Shown piece by piece: positions 54,679 through 63,452 of a stretch of DNA of 64,000 bases. The DNA lies in NCBI RefSeq assembly GCF_004126535.1, contig NZ_PPCV01000002.1, positions 186,001-250,000 on the forward strand, in the 5' to 3' direction. The position numbers and the translations under genes are program-made. The notes under the pieces are model-generated. The model was given only the letters and a program-made list of their open reading frames with translations, was not told where the DNA came from and did no database searches. The stretch's first letter is position 1; every line of letters begins with the position of its first letter. The stretch is from Propioniciclava flava (GTDB lineage: Bacteria; Actinomycetota; Actinomycetes; Propionibacteriales; Propionibacteriaceae).

Positions 54679-55178
54679 GCATCCTGATCATCACCGAGTC
54701 CTACTTCGGTAACACTTCGGCCATCGCCAAAGCGGTCGCAGAGGGGATCACCGATGCCCTTGGCGCAGGCCAAGCCTCGATCGTGACGGCCAGCGAAGCT
54801 GGCGCTACGTTGCCAGCCGGCCTGACCGCCGCGATCATCGCCGCCCCTACGCACGACTTCTCCTTGCCTACTCCACGGACGCGCGAGCAGGCACAGGCCA
54901 AGGGAGCAACCGCAAACACCACGCGGGGAGTACGGGAATGGATCGAGGCCCTCCAGCCGGTCACAGGACTCCCGGTGGTCACCATCGACACCTCGACCAA
55001 GACACGCTTCACGCCCGGTACCGCCTCCAAGACGGCATACAAACTGCTCAAGAAGCGAGGCTTCACCAAGGCACGGCGTGGCCCGAGCTTCCACGTCGCC
55101 GGAATCCCGGGACCGCTACTCGACCAAGAACTGCTCCGCGCCCATCAATGGGGACAAGGCTTCTCTAACTCCCTTTGA
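54675..55178 (+). CDS. Flavodoxin-like protein
   Basis: The protein has 167 residues. ILIITESYFGNTSAIAKAVAEGI is the FMN phosphate loop (T/S-x-F/T-G-N-T). The isoalloxazine region is AAPTHDFSLPTPRTREQA (60s loop). SFHVAGIPGPLLDQEL ends the fold. It is probably an FMN electron carrier in the TetR-controlled operon, similar to flavodoxins that accompany membrane proteins in stress operons. Confidence 0.85.
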   Translation: MSILIITESYFGNTSAIAKAVAEGITDALGAGQASIVTASEAGATLPAGLTAAIIAAPTHDFSLPTPRTREQAQAKGATANTTRGVREWIEALQPVTGLPVVTIDTSTKTRFTPGTASKTAYKLLKKRGFTKARRGPSFHVAGIPGPLLDQELLRAHQWGQGFSNSL

Positions 55179-55448
55179 GCTAGCAAGTCCAGCGAAGGTC
55201 TCGGCCGAGCATGTGGTCCGATCGGTGTCACTCCCAACTGGTCGGCCAGCCACACCCGAATGATGCCCGGCTCTGCATCAGTCGTCAGCAAAGCCGAAAG
55301 GCGACTTCTAAGAAGCCCTACCGCGCCGACAGACCGGTCACAGCGCTCGGCAAGCGTCACGCCTGCTGACGGGCGGCGGGTGTAGGGGCGTGCTGGTGCG
55401 CGTCCTCGTTTGGGCGCTGGTGGCGCACCTCCCTCACGGGAGGCCACC

Positions 55449-56315
55449 GTGGACGAGCACACTGCACCTGGCGCAGGTGATCCTGCGACTCCGGCTGGGG
55501 CGGCCAGCCACGGGTTCGAGAACCCGGAGAGGTTGCGCGCCTTGCTGATCCGCTTGTATGAGTCCGGCCCTGGGGCCTGGCGGAGTGATCGCGAAGCGGC
55601 GGAACTCATGCAATACACAGCCGCCAGGTACCGACGATTGGCCCATAAGTACGGGCTGGACGCCTGGGAGGTCGCCTCGGCTGCGTTCGAGGTCATGCTC
55701 ACAGACTCGGCACGACGCGCTGGTAATCCGTGGGCCGTGGTCACCCGCGCCGTGCAGATCACCTGTACCGCCGAAGCGCGCGCGGCGGGGATGCTGGTCT
55801 CGACCGGCAAGGTCCGCCACACGTCCAGGATCGCCGAGTTCCACGACGCGATCCGGTTCGCTGAGCGAGAGCACCTGGCCGACTACCACCCTGCCTTCGC
55901 CGTCAACTCCGCGACCGACGAGGAAGACGACCCCGACGACGGCGGCCATCCTCGGGTGACGGCCGCCCTGTCAGCGATAGTGGAGTTGTTCGCGTCGGTG
56001 GGGTGGGATGCGGTGCTCGTCGCCGATTGCGTGGAGCATGTCGCCTACCGGCTTGCTGATCTGACCTCCCGCGCGAACGCAGTGGAGGTGCTGCGCCGCA
56101 ACCACACCGTTCCGGTACTGCTGGGCGTGCCGCCGAAGTCATGGGCCGCGTTGCTGCGGATCGTGCTCGGGCATCCCGATCGCAAACACGCGGGCACCCC
56201 GACCGGCGACGGTATTCTCCTGCGTCTGCTCGGCGGTGAACCCCTCGACTCCCTACGCTGTGACACGAGGCTGTTGGCTGCGATCTGGGCAGCCAAGCCC
56301 CGAACCGACACCTGA
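55449..56315 (+). CDS. Element-encoded hypothetical protein
   Basis: The protein has 288 residues from GTG 55449. After a disordered N terminus come helical segments with an HTH-like look (RSDREAAELMQYTAARYRRLAHKYGLDAWEVASAAFEVMLTDSARR, sigma-factor region 2-like). TCTAEARAAGMLVSTGKVRH and a C-terminal helical domain (VEVLRRNHTVPVLLGVPPKSWAALLRIVLG) follow. Proteins of this sort commonly precede serine recombinases in actinobacterial elements. The function is unknown, with regulation or excision control possible. Confidence 0.6.
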   Translation: MDEHTAPGAGDPATPAGAASHGFENPERLRALLIRLYESGPGAWRSDREAAELMQYTAARYRRLAHKYGLDAWEVASAAFEVMLTDSARRAGNPWAVVTRAVQITCTAEARAAGMLVSTGKVRHTSRIAEFHDAIRFAEREHLADYHPAFAVNSATDEEDDPDDGGHPRVTAALSAIVELFASVGWDAVLVADCVEHVAYRLADLTSRANAVEVLRRNHTVPVLLGVPPKSWAALLRIVLGHPDRKHAGTPTGDGILLRLLGGEPLDSLRCDTRLLAAIWAAKPRTDT

Positions 56316-56336
56316 ACAGTGAGTCTGAGAGAAGAA

Positions 56337-56380
56337 ACTACATGTAGTACCCGTTGGCGAACATGAATACTACATGTTGT
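56337..56380. promoter_or_regulatory. Paired 12-bp palindromes, candidate operators
   Basis: ACTACATGTAGT (56337-56348, perfect palindrome) and ACTACATGTTGT (56369-56380, one mismatch) begin 32 bp apart, about three helical turns, upstream of the small ORF at 56406. They are the AT-rich exception in this region and probably bind an element repressor. Confidence 0.6.
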
Positions 56381-56405
56381 GGTTTGGGGTGCGTACCTGT
56401 CTGTC

Positions 56406-56618
56406 ATGAAGGCGACCACAGCAGCACCCAGCACACCCGGAACTTCCGTCCCACCTTCGGCTCGTGAACGGCGGGGCCAGTCGCGGAGCGGTCTGCCGCC
56501 GGGCTTCGATGTGGTGGTGTGGACGCGCCAGGCGTGCGAGCGTTCCGGGGTGCCGGTCGGGGTAAGCGATCCGGTGGCGTTGGCCAAGCTCCGCGTCCTC
56601 ACCCGCCCCGAACACTGA
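56406..56618 (+). CDS. Small element-encoded protein
   Basis: The protein has 70 residues from ATG 56406. The N-terminal third is disordered (Pro/Ser/Thr/Arg-rich). The C-terminal half (PPGFDVVVWTRQACERSGVPVGVSDPVALAKLRVLTRP) could form a short helix-strand unit. It lies beside the recombinase on the opposite strand, behind the paired palindromes. The position would suit an excisionase or recombination directionality factor, but no motif proves it. Confidence 0.5.
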   Translation: MKATTAAPSTPGTSVPPSARERRGQSRSGLPPGFDVVVWTRQACERSGVPVGVSDPVALAKLRVLTRPEH

Positions 56619-56681
56619 CCACATCAGTACCCGCGAGCGTCGTCGTCCCGGCTGGGCGGCGGCGCTCACTACCGTGGTGGG

Positions 56682-58166
56682 TCAGGCTTTGAAGGTGAGT
56701 TCCACGCGTTCGGGTCGGAACCTCGCCCCGCGCTTGCCGGGCTGGGCGGGTTTGACGATGAGGGTGTCGATTAGGGCGGCGATGATCGCGCGTTTCTGCG
56801 GGATCGACCACTCCGACTCCCAGGCCGCCCGCAACGCCTCCTCGTCGCCGATGGGGATGCCCTTCAACGCAGACGACTTCGCGTTACGCCCGAGGGTAAG
56901 TTCGGCGCTGGTGATTGTCGCGGTGGCGGCGGTTTTCGCGGCGTGCAGCTCGGTGCGGGAGAGCAGGCCTGCGCCGTAGTCGCGGGCCATGTCTTCCATG
57001 CGTTGCCGCGCGGCAGTGATCTGCTCCATCGCCGCACTGACCCCCGCATCCTGACCCGGCGCGGTGGCGGGCAGCGTGGTCGCGGCCAGGCGCGTGATCA
57101 TGGCCTCGCCTACCAGGGTTTCGATCCCGTGCGCGGATACGACGAGACCGCCACGTTCGGGCCTGCCGGGGAGGGGGAGGCAGCGGTAGAAGCGTCGCTT
57201 CCCGATCGAGGTCTCGCCGCGGTGGAGTCCCGAGGAGACGAGGGTGTTGCCGCACTTGGCGCAGGTGATTAGTCCTGCCAGCAGGCTCTTGGAGGAGCGG
57301 CCCACGCGCCGGTCGGGGTGGTTGAACACCGCCCGGATACGCATCGTCTCCTCCGGGGTGATGATCGGCTCCCAGTTCCCCGGCCCGAGGATCGCCCGGT
57401 CGCGTCGCTCCCACGTGGCGGTCGTCTTCGAGGCGGGTTCGTAGGCGCGCTGCCCCGAGATGCGGGCAGAGCAGAGGATCGAGCCGACCGTGCTCTCGTG
57501 CCACACGTTCAACCGGCTCTTCCCCTTCGATGGCGATACTGGCCCGTCGTCGCGGTTGAGCCACCTCGTGATCTGCCGCACCGATTGCCCGGCGAGGAAC
57601 CGGTCGGCCATCTCGCGGATGACGGCTGCTTCTTCGGGGATGAGGACGCCGCCGATGCCGTATCCGTACTTCGCCCCGCCGTGCCAGTCACCACGCTCGG
57701 CCTTCTGCCGGTTCGCCCGGCGGATGCGGTCGGCTTTATGCCCGGACTCGTAGGAGGCGATCGCGACGAGCTGGCGCGCCATCAGCCTGCCTTCGTGGGT
57801 GTTCAGATCGAACCCACCGCCCTTGACCGTCTCGATGCGGATCGGATGCGCCTCCACGAGGTCAATGAGGTCTTCCAGTTCGCGGGGGCGACGGTAGAGG
57901 CGATCCACATGCCACGCCACGATCCGCGACGGCCCCAACTTCACCCGCTCCAACAGGTCGAGGTACCCGGGACGCTTCTTCCCCGAATAGGCCGAGATGT
58001 CGTTGTCCATGAACACCGCCGGATCGGTAATCCCGAGCCTCCCGCACATCTCAAGGCAGTCCTGACGCTGCCGCTCCACCCCGGCCTCCGCGCCCGTACG
58101 ATCCTCACTGATGCGCAGGTACACCACCACCTGCTCCATGCTGTTGTTGTCTTCCGTGCCGTCCAT
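56682..58166 (-). CDS. Serine recombinase (integrase of the 12.3-kb element)
   Basis: The protein has 494 residues. Resolvase domain: nucleophile S20 in VVVYLRISEDRTG, then RQDCLEMCGRLGI, RPGYLDLLERV and IVAWHVDRLYRRPRELEDLIDLV. Recombinase domain: YGYGIGGVLIPEEAAVIREMADRFLAGQSVRQI. Zinc ribbon: ITCAKCGNTLVSSG with Cys of FYRCLPLPGR. A coiled coil and C-terminal domain follow. It starts 54 bp from the right attachment arm, the usual place for an integrase gene. Its reconstructed attB is the Walker A codons of a MobF relaxase gene. Confidence 0.92.
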   Translation of the reverse strand: MDGTEDNNSMEQVVVYLRISEDRTGAEAGVERQRQDCLEMCGRLGITDPAVFMDNDISAYSGKKRPGYLDLLERVKLGPSRIVAWHVDRLYRRPRELEDLIDLVEAHPIRIETVKGGGFDLNTHEGRLMARQLVAIASYESGHKADRIRRANRQKAERGDWHGGAKYGYGIGGVLIPEEAAVIREMADRFLAGQSVRQITRWLNRDDGPVSPSKGKSRLNVWHESTVGSILCSARISGQRAYEPASKTTATWERRDRAILGPGNWEPIITPEETMRIRAVFNHPDRRVGRSSKSLLAGLITCAKCGNTLVSSGLHRGETSIGKRRFYRCLPLPGRPERGGLVVSAHGIETLVGEAMITRLAATTLPATAPGQDAGVSAAMEQITAARQRMEDMARDYGAGLLSRTELHAAKTAATATITSAELTLGRNAKSSALKGIPIGDEEALRAAWESEWSIPQKRAIIAALIDTLIVKPAQPGKRGARFRPERVELTFKA

Positions 58167-58199
58167 GACGACCTCCCTCGTTGCCTGGTAGGTACGCCG

Positions 58200-58221
58200 G
58201 TCAAACCCGACACGTCGACAA
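58200..58221. other. attR of the 12.3-kb element
   Basis: Element arm GTCAAACCCGACACGT (58200-58215), then CGAC and crossover AA (58220-58221), after which the relaxase continues G-ACC-ACC (lysine codon completed as AAG). Confidence 0.8.
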
Positions 58222-60148
58222 GACCACCGCCATGAACGCGCTCCGACGCGCGTGGGAAGCCGAGCACGGCTCCGGTTCAGTCGTCGGTCTCGCGCCGTCA
58301 GCGGTCGCTGCCCAGGTTCTCGCCGATGATCTCGGGATCGGTACTGAGAACACGGCGAAGTGGTGGCAGAACCACCTCATCCACGGCACGACGTTCGAGG
58401 CGGGCCAGCTCGTCATCATTGACGAAGCCTCCCTCGCCGGCACCTTGTCACTGGACCGCCTCACCCACCTCGCGCAAGCCGCGAGCGCGAAGGTGCTGCT
58501 GGTCGGCGACTACGCCCAACTCCAATCCGTGGACGCGGGCGGCGCGTTCGCGATGGTCGCCAGAGACCGGGCCGATACCCCCGAACTGGTCGACGTTCAC
58601 CGCTTCACCCACGCCTGGGAGAAGACCGCCTCACTCGAGCTACGCCACGGACACACCCGGGCCATCGAGATCTACCTCGCCCACCAGCGCATCACCGACG
58701 GCGACGCCGAGGCCATGACCGACACGGCCTACAACGCCTGGCGCGCCGACCGCGACGCCGGACTCACCTCGGTGCTGATCGCCGAAACCCACGAAGACGT
58801 GACCGCGCTGAACCGTCGCGCCCGCGCCGACCTGATCCTCAACAAGACATTGATCCCCGACCGCGAAGTCGAACTGCGCGACGGCACCGCCGCAGGCGTC
58901 GGCGACACCATCATCACCCGACGCAACAACCGGAACCTCCGCACCATGGCAGGGCGGGACTGGGTACGCAACGGCGACATATGGACCATCACCGCCGTCG
59001 GCGACGACGGGACAATCACCATCGCACGCGACTACGGCACCAGCACCACCATTCGCGACGACGGAACCATCAGGGCTCGCAGGCGAGGGCGCAGGTTCGG
59101 CGGCAGCATCGTCCTCCCAGCCTCGTACGTGGCCGAGCATGTCGATCTCGGCTACGCGGTCACCGCCTACCGCGCGCAAGGCATCACGACCGACACTGCG
59201 CACGTCCTGGTCGAACCGACTTCGACCCGAGAGACCTTCTACGTCGCGATGAGCCGAGGACGGCACGCGAACCATGCCTACGTGATGCTCGACCGCGCCG
59301 ACGACCATGCCCAGCCGCACCCTGGTGACGACCCACACGCCACCGCGCGAAGCGTGCTCTACGGCGTTCTGCAGCACAGCGGCACCGAACTCTCCGCGCA
59401 CGAGACCATCGTGGCTGAGCAGGACCAGTGGGGCTCTATCGCTCAGCTCACCGCCGAGTATGAGACGATCGCCGCCGCCGCTCAGCACGACCGCTGGGCC
59501 ACCCTCGTCCGTGGCTCCGGGCTCACCGACGAGCAGGCCGAGAGCGCCATAGAGTCCGAGGCGTTCGGCCCGCTCACGGCTGAACTCCGCCGGGCTGAAG
59601 CGAACCATCACGATGTCGATGCGTTGCTGCCGCGCCTCGTCACTGCGCGTGGATTCGGCGACGCGGACGACATCGCCGCCGTCCTCCACTACCGAGTCGA
59701 GCGGGCGACCGCCCGCCCGGCTGGCTCGGGCCGGACTCGCAAGCCACCGCGGCTCATCGCCGGCCTCATCCCATCGGCGCACGGAGTCATCGACGCCGAG
59801 ATGCGAGCGGCACTCGACGAGCGGGAGGAACTGATCGAGGCACGCGCCGACGTCGCACTCGACGTCGCGCTGACCGGGAACGTGCCGTGGACGAAGGCCC
59901 TTGGAGTGCAGCCGAACGACCGGCACCGAGCCGCGGCCTGGCGCAGGGCCGCCCGCGTGGTCGCCGCTTACCGCGACCGCTACCGCGTCACCGACGACGC
60001 ACCCCTCGGAGCCTCGCCCGAGTCTGCCGCGCAGAAGGTCGACGCCGCACGGGCAAGGGCCGCGCTCAGACAGGCGACGGACATCGCCACAGCGCCATCG
60101 GTCACGCGTCCTCAGGTGCGAACCGAACCGCAGTCTCGTCGCTTGTAG
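58220..60148 (+). pseudogene. ICE 1 MobF relaxase, right fragment from Walker A
   Basis: About 642 codons, open to the natural stop. KTTAMNALRRAWE is the end of Walker A. LVIIDEASLAGTLSLDRL is Walker B. VLLVGDYAQLQSVDAGGAFAM and GYAVTAYRAQGITTDTAHVLV are the conserved RecD-like helicase motifs, with MSRGRHAN the last. A helical C-terminal tail follows. Without relaxase domain and P-loop it cannot act. Formerly contiguous with 45540-45899. Confidence 0.9.
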
Positions 60149-60190
60149 ACCTTGGGTCAGGAGGTCAGACCCACCCAGTAGGATCAGAAG

Positions 60191-60265
60191 ATGAGCTTGC
60201 TGCGTGCTCGCCGCAAGATCGTGGTCAGCCGCGAACCGAAGGGTGACAACTCGCCGAGGCAGTGA
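60191..60265 (+). CDS. Possible 24-residue leader ORF before the methyltransferase
   Basis: ATG 60191 to TGA 60265 encodes a very basic short peptide (MSLLRARRKIVVSREPKG...). It ends 14 bp before the methyltransferase GTG. It might couple translation or be chance. Confidence 0.25.
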   Translation: MSLLRARRKIVVSREPKGDNSPRQ

Positions 60266-60278
60266 AGGTAGGTGTTGA

Positions 60279-61388
60279 GTGCGAACGACCGTGCACAAGC
60301 CAACAGACTCGCTCCCGGATGAGACGTGCATCGATGGCGCTTCGGGAGGTTCGCGGCCCACAGCAGTCGATCTGTTTGCCGGTGCTGGTGGCGCAACCCA
60401 AGGGTTGATCGATGCCGGGTTCGACGTGATCGGCGCTGTTGAGTTTGACACCACCGCTGCCCAGTCCTACCGCCTGAATCACGAACGTACGCGGCTGTGG
60501 GAGCGGGACATTCGGCAGGTTAGCGCAGCCGAGGTGAAGCGCGAGCTAGAGCTGAAGACGGGCGAGTTGACGCTGCTGAAGGCGTGCCCGCCTTGTCAAG
60601 GGTTTTCCTCGCTCGCAGAAGGTCGCATTCAGGGCGACGATCCTCGCAACGACCTGGTGAATCACACGGTCAGATTCGTTCGAGCGCTCAGACCCCGCGC
60701 CGTGTTGGTCGAAAACGTGCCCGGGCTGGGGCGTGACAGGCGGTCCACAGAACTACTGACTGCGCTGAGCCGGATGGGCTACAACGCGCGTGCCTACCAT
60801 GTAAATGCGGTCGAGTTCGGCGTACCGCAGCGACGCAAGCGACTCATCATCCTGGCCTTGCGCGGCACGCGCACGCTACTCCCGCAGTCTCTCACCACAA
60901 CCGATCCCGAGACGCCCGTGACAGTGCGAGACGCCTTCCGTCAGCTGGAGGCTGAAGTCCCTGCTGACGATCCGCTCGGCGTGCATCGCATCCTGCCGGA
61001 CAACGTGCTCAGAAGGGTTCAAGCGATCCCCGTGGGTGGCAATCGCCGCGACCTTCCGGAGCACCTTCAGCTCGAATGCCATAAGAAGTTGGCCAAAGAG
61101 AAGAAGCGTGGGGCGTCCGGGTCATACGGACGGCTTCGCTGGGATCAGCCTGCGCCGACGATGACGACTCGGTGCACAACCCCGGCTTGTGGGCCTTTTC
61201 TGCATCCAGAGGAGCATCGGCCGATCACTTTGCGCGAGGCGGCGGCGATTCAGACGTTTCCGCCGGACTACAAGTTCGCCGGTACGAGAGGTGCTGTTGA
61301 ACGTCAGATCGGCAACGCCGTCCCCGTACGCATGGCAGCCAGGATCGCAGGTGCGCTGCTCGACTCACTCGAAGGACGGGCTGCGTAG
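60279..61388 (+). CDS. DNA (cytosine-5) methyltransferase
   Basis: The protein has 369 residues. Motif I is VDLFAGAGGATQGLIDAGF. Catalytic Cys is in motif IV (ACPPCQGFSSLAEG), ENVPG is motif VI, GVPQRRKRLIILA motif VIII and GNAVPVRMAARIAGALL motif X. The target-recognition region lies between motifs VIII and IX and does not reveal the site. All motifs are intact, so it is active in principle. It is convergent with the GHKL-nuclease gene (stops 3 bp apart), suggesting a restriction-modification pair. Confidence 0.93.
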   Translation: MRTTVHKPTDSLPDETCIDGASGGSRPTAVDLFAGAGGATQGLIDAGFDVIGAVEFDTTAAQSYRLNHERTRLWERDIRQVSAAEVKRELELKTGELTLLKACPPCQGFSSLAEGRIQGDDPRNDLVNHTVRFVRALRPRAVLVENVPGLGRDRRSTELLTALSRMGYNARAYHVNAVEFGVPQRRKRLIILALRGTRTLLPQSLTTTDPETPVTVRDAFRQLEAEVPADDPLGVHRILPDNVLRRVQAIPVGGNRRDLPEHLQLECHKKLAKEKKRGASGSYGRLRWDQPAPTMTTRCTTPACGPFLHPEEHRPITLREAAAIQTFPPDYKFAGTRGAVERQIGNAVPVRMAARIAGALLDSLEGRAA

Positions 61389-61391
61389 GGA

Positions 61392-63332
61392 CTATTCGGC
61401 GTTGTCCTCATCCGGTCTGATGTCCGTGCTCGGTGCGGTCTCCGTAGCGGAGTCGCGTTGGATCGCCTGAATCCGGGGGTCGTCCTGAGGTGCGCGTTCA
61501 GCGATCACGTCGAGGTAGTCACGGTGCAGACGCTCCGCCGCCTCAAGGAGGTGGTCCCAGGGTGAGATGCGGTAGCCACTCTTGACCATGTCCTGAAGCT
61601 CGCTATTGATCCCAGGCTCGTCCTTGAGCCCAGAATGGATCATCACACCGAGAATCTGCGAACGCTGAGTAGAGAAGTTGCCCGCCTTCTCGTTCCGGTC
61701 ACGAAGCGTGTTTACGTATCCGCGCAGTTGGCCGAGTTCCTTGAGGCCGATCTTGTCGCCGGGGCGTTTCACCTCGACGACGATCGCGGTGCTGCTGTCT
61801 CCGATGCAGAGAAAATCGAGCCTGCGCTGATCGCCTTCGCTGACCTCGGAGTGGAATGTCTCACGCAAGACCGTTTCGAGGGAACGTTCGTGATGGAGCA
61901 GTTGCCACATGGGGTCGATGATCCACGGATGCTCACGCAGAAGGTCCTGCATGGTCGGCTTCTCGGGGGCGCGTTCCTTGATGAGCCGCTTGAGCGTCTG
62001 GATCACGACCACCCGGCCGCGTACGAGTTGTGCGGCCTGGACTGCCTCTAGAATGTCCCACTCGCTCATCAAGTCGAGGATGGACTTCTGGTCAGATGCA
62101 GCGAGTTCGCTGAGTTCCTTGAGCAGCGCGAAGAACTGCTCGTTCTCATAGGCGTTCAGAAGGATCTCGACGATCTGATCGAGCCGGTCAGACTCCATCG
62201 TCGGGGAATCGGCGAGCGTCTGAATCGCTCTGAGGAGCTCCTTCTGCTGCCGTTCCGGAAACTTCTCGATCCGCTTCATGTAGGTCGTGGAGACCCTGAG
62301 GCGTTCCTTCTGCCTCTTGGCGCGAGCAGCGGCCCACTTGCGCAGAGACTCCCGCAGCATGCCCTGGCCCCATTCCAGGATCGGCTGCGCGATGGGATGC
62401 TCCCACAGGACTGTGGCGCGGTCGGTGGCGATCAAGTCGTCAGAGTAGGAGTCGAGTCCGTCCACGAATACCTCGCCGGTGAGGTACTGAAGCCCCAGCT
62501 GGTTCTGCGTTCCACCGCTCATGTCGAAGAAGAACGGGGTCTGGACCAGTTTTCCTCTAGAGAGCACGGAGATGCCTCGGATGTCATCGTTCTTGATCGG
62601 CTTCTCGGTGAATCCGACCCACCACTGGACTGTTCCGACGCCGGGCAGGTCGACGGTGTCGAGACCGTTCTCTGGATAACGAAACTGGAGCTCCGTCTCG
62701 TCCGAGGCGAGTGCGTCGTTATTGAGCGTCACCTGGAAGGAATTGCTGAGGATCGAGAATCGTCGTCCCATGCTCCGTCGGAACGATGCAGACGGGATGC
62801 GATTCTTCAACTGGAGCTCGGTCAGACGCACCTCGGTCCCGTTGGGTCGCGTCTCATCCGGTAGGAGCACCCTGTCTTCGAGCACGGTAGGACGATACGT
62901 GTTGGTGTTGCTACTCACGAGGTCGTCGTAGCTCATCTGGAATGAGGTGAGATGGCCGTCGCTGACAGTTGTAATCGTGACGATCTTCGCGATGCCGAAA
63001 CCGGCGAGCTTTCCGAGGCCCTTGCGCCCGAGGACAAGTCGTCCACCGGGCGAACGATCTGCGCCGGAGGCCCGTCGATCCCTCCCGACGAGCAGGTACT
63101 TTTCGTTTACGTCCTCGAAGGTCATTCCGAGACCGTCGTCTCGGATCACGATCTCAGAGTTCGCGTCGAGAGCTGTGTCGAGCGGAACCTCGATCTGTAC
63201 GGAGGTCGCGTCGGCGTCGTAGGCGTTCGCGACCAGCTCCGCGATGGCTGGCACCGCGCCGGAGTACATCTGCAGCCCGAGGTGGCGAACAAGCGACCCC
63301 GCGAAGTCCATCGTCAACTCTCGACCGCTCAC
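61392..63332 (-). CDS. GHKL ATPase fused to a PD-(D/E)xK-like nuclease
   Basis: The protein has 646 residues. The N-terminal Hsp90/MutL/MORC-type ATPase has N-box ELVANAYDADA (E32, N36, D40), IRDDGLGM (G1) and GRKGLGKLAGFG (G2). An S5-like transducer follows (around 200-260), then a helical stalk (RKWAAARAKRQKERLRVSTTYMKRIEKFPERQQKELLRAI). The C-terminal domain has RRLDFLCIGDSSTAIVVEVKRPG, the D-x(n)-E-x-K core of a PD-(D/E)xK nuclease like DUF4263/Shedu proteins. MutL/MORC-type ATPases are known partners of cytosine methylases in prokaryotic restriction systems. It probably restricts unmodified DNA. Confidence 0.85.
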   Translation of the reverse strand: MSGRELTMDFAGSLVRHLGLQMYSGAVPAIAELVANAYDADATSVQIEVPLDTALDANSEIVIRDDGLGMTFEDVNEKYLLVGRDRRASGADRSPGGRLVLGRKGLGKLAGFGIAKIVTITTVSDGHLTSFQMSYDDLVSSNTNTYRPTVLEDRVLLPDETRPNGTEVRLTELQLKNRIPSASFRRSMGRRFSILSNSFQVTLNNDALASDETELQFRYPENGLDTVDLPGVGTVQWWVGFTEKPIKNDDIRGISVLSRGKLVQTPFFFDMSGGTQNQLGLQYLTGEVFVDGLDSYSDDLIATDRATVLWEHPIAQPILEWGQGMLRESLRKWAAARAKRQKERLRVSTTYMKRIEKFPERQQKELLRAIQTLADSPTMESDRLDQIVEILLNAYENEQFFALLKELSELAASDQKSILDLMSEWDILEAVQAAQLVRGRVVVIQTLKRLIKERAPEKPTMQDLLREHPWIIDPMWQLLHHERSLETVLRETFHSEVSEGDQRRLDFLCIGDSSTAIVVEVKRPGDKIGLKELGQLRGYVNTLRDRNEKAGNFSTQRSQILGVMIHSGLKDEPGINSELQDMVKSGYRISPWDHLLEAAERLHRDYLDVIAERAPQDDPRIQAIQRDSATETAPSTDIRPDEDNAE

Positions 63333-63452
63333 AGGACTCCTTCCGCAGGAACGAAGGTTCCGCGAGGAGGCGTCAGAACCGCATGGCTAGAGTCTACTCG
63401 CCGCGCTTCACGCACCCGATGGCGTTGCTCGACTGGGCCGCGTGGTGAGTGG

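Larger units (their letters stand above)
45900..58221. mobile_element. Serine-recombinase mobilizable element inserted in the ICE relaxase
   Basis: The 12.3-kb insertion separates GPAGAG from KTTAMNALRRAWE in one relaxase gene. Removing it restores GPAGAGKTT exactly. Joined ends give a 42-bp attP: GTCAAACCCGACACGT, CGACAATACC, ACATGTCGTGTTTGAC, with AA at the dyad centre. Contents: MDR reductase, HXXEE membrane protein, two TetR genes, SnoaL-like gene, MobF relaxase, third TetR with membrane protein and flavodoxin, two small element genes and a serine recombinase 54 bp from the right end. It has a relaxase but no coupling protein or T4SS, so it is mobilizable rather than self-transmissible. 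Confidence 0.85.
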
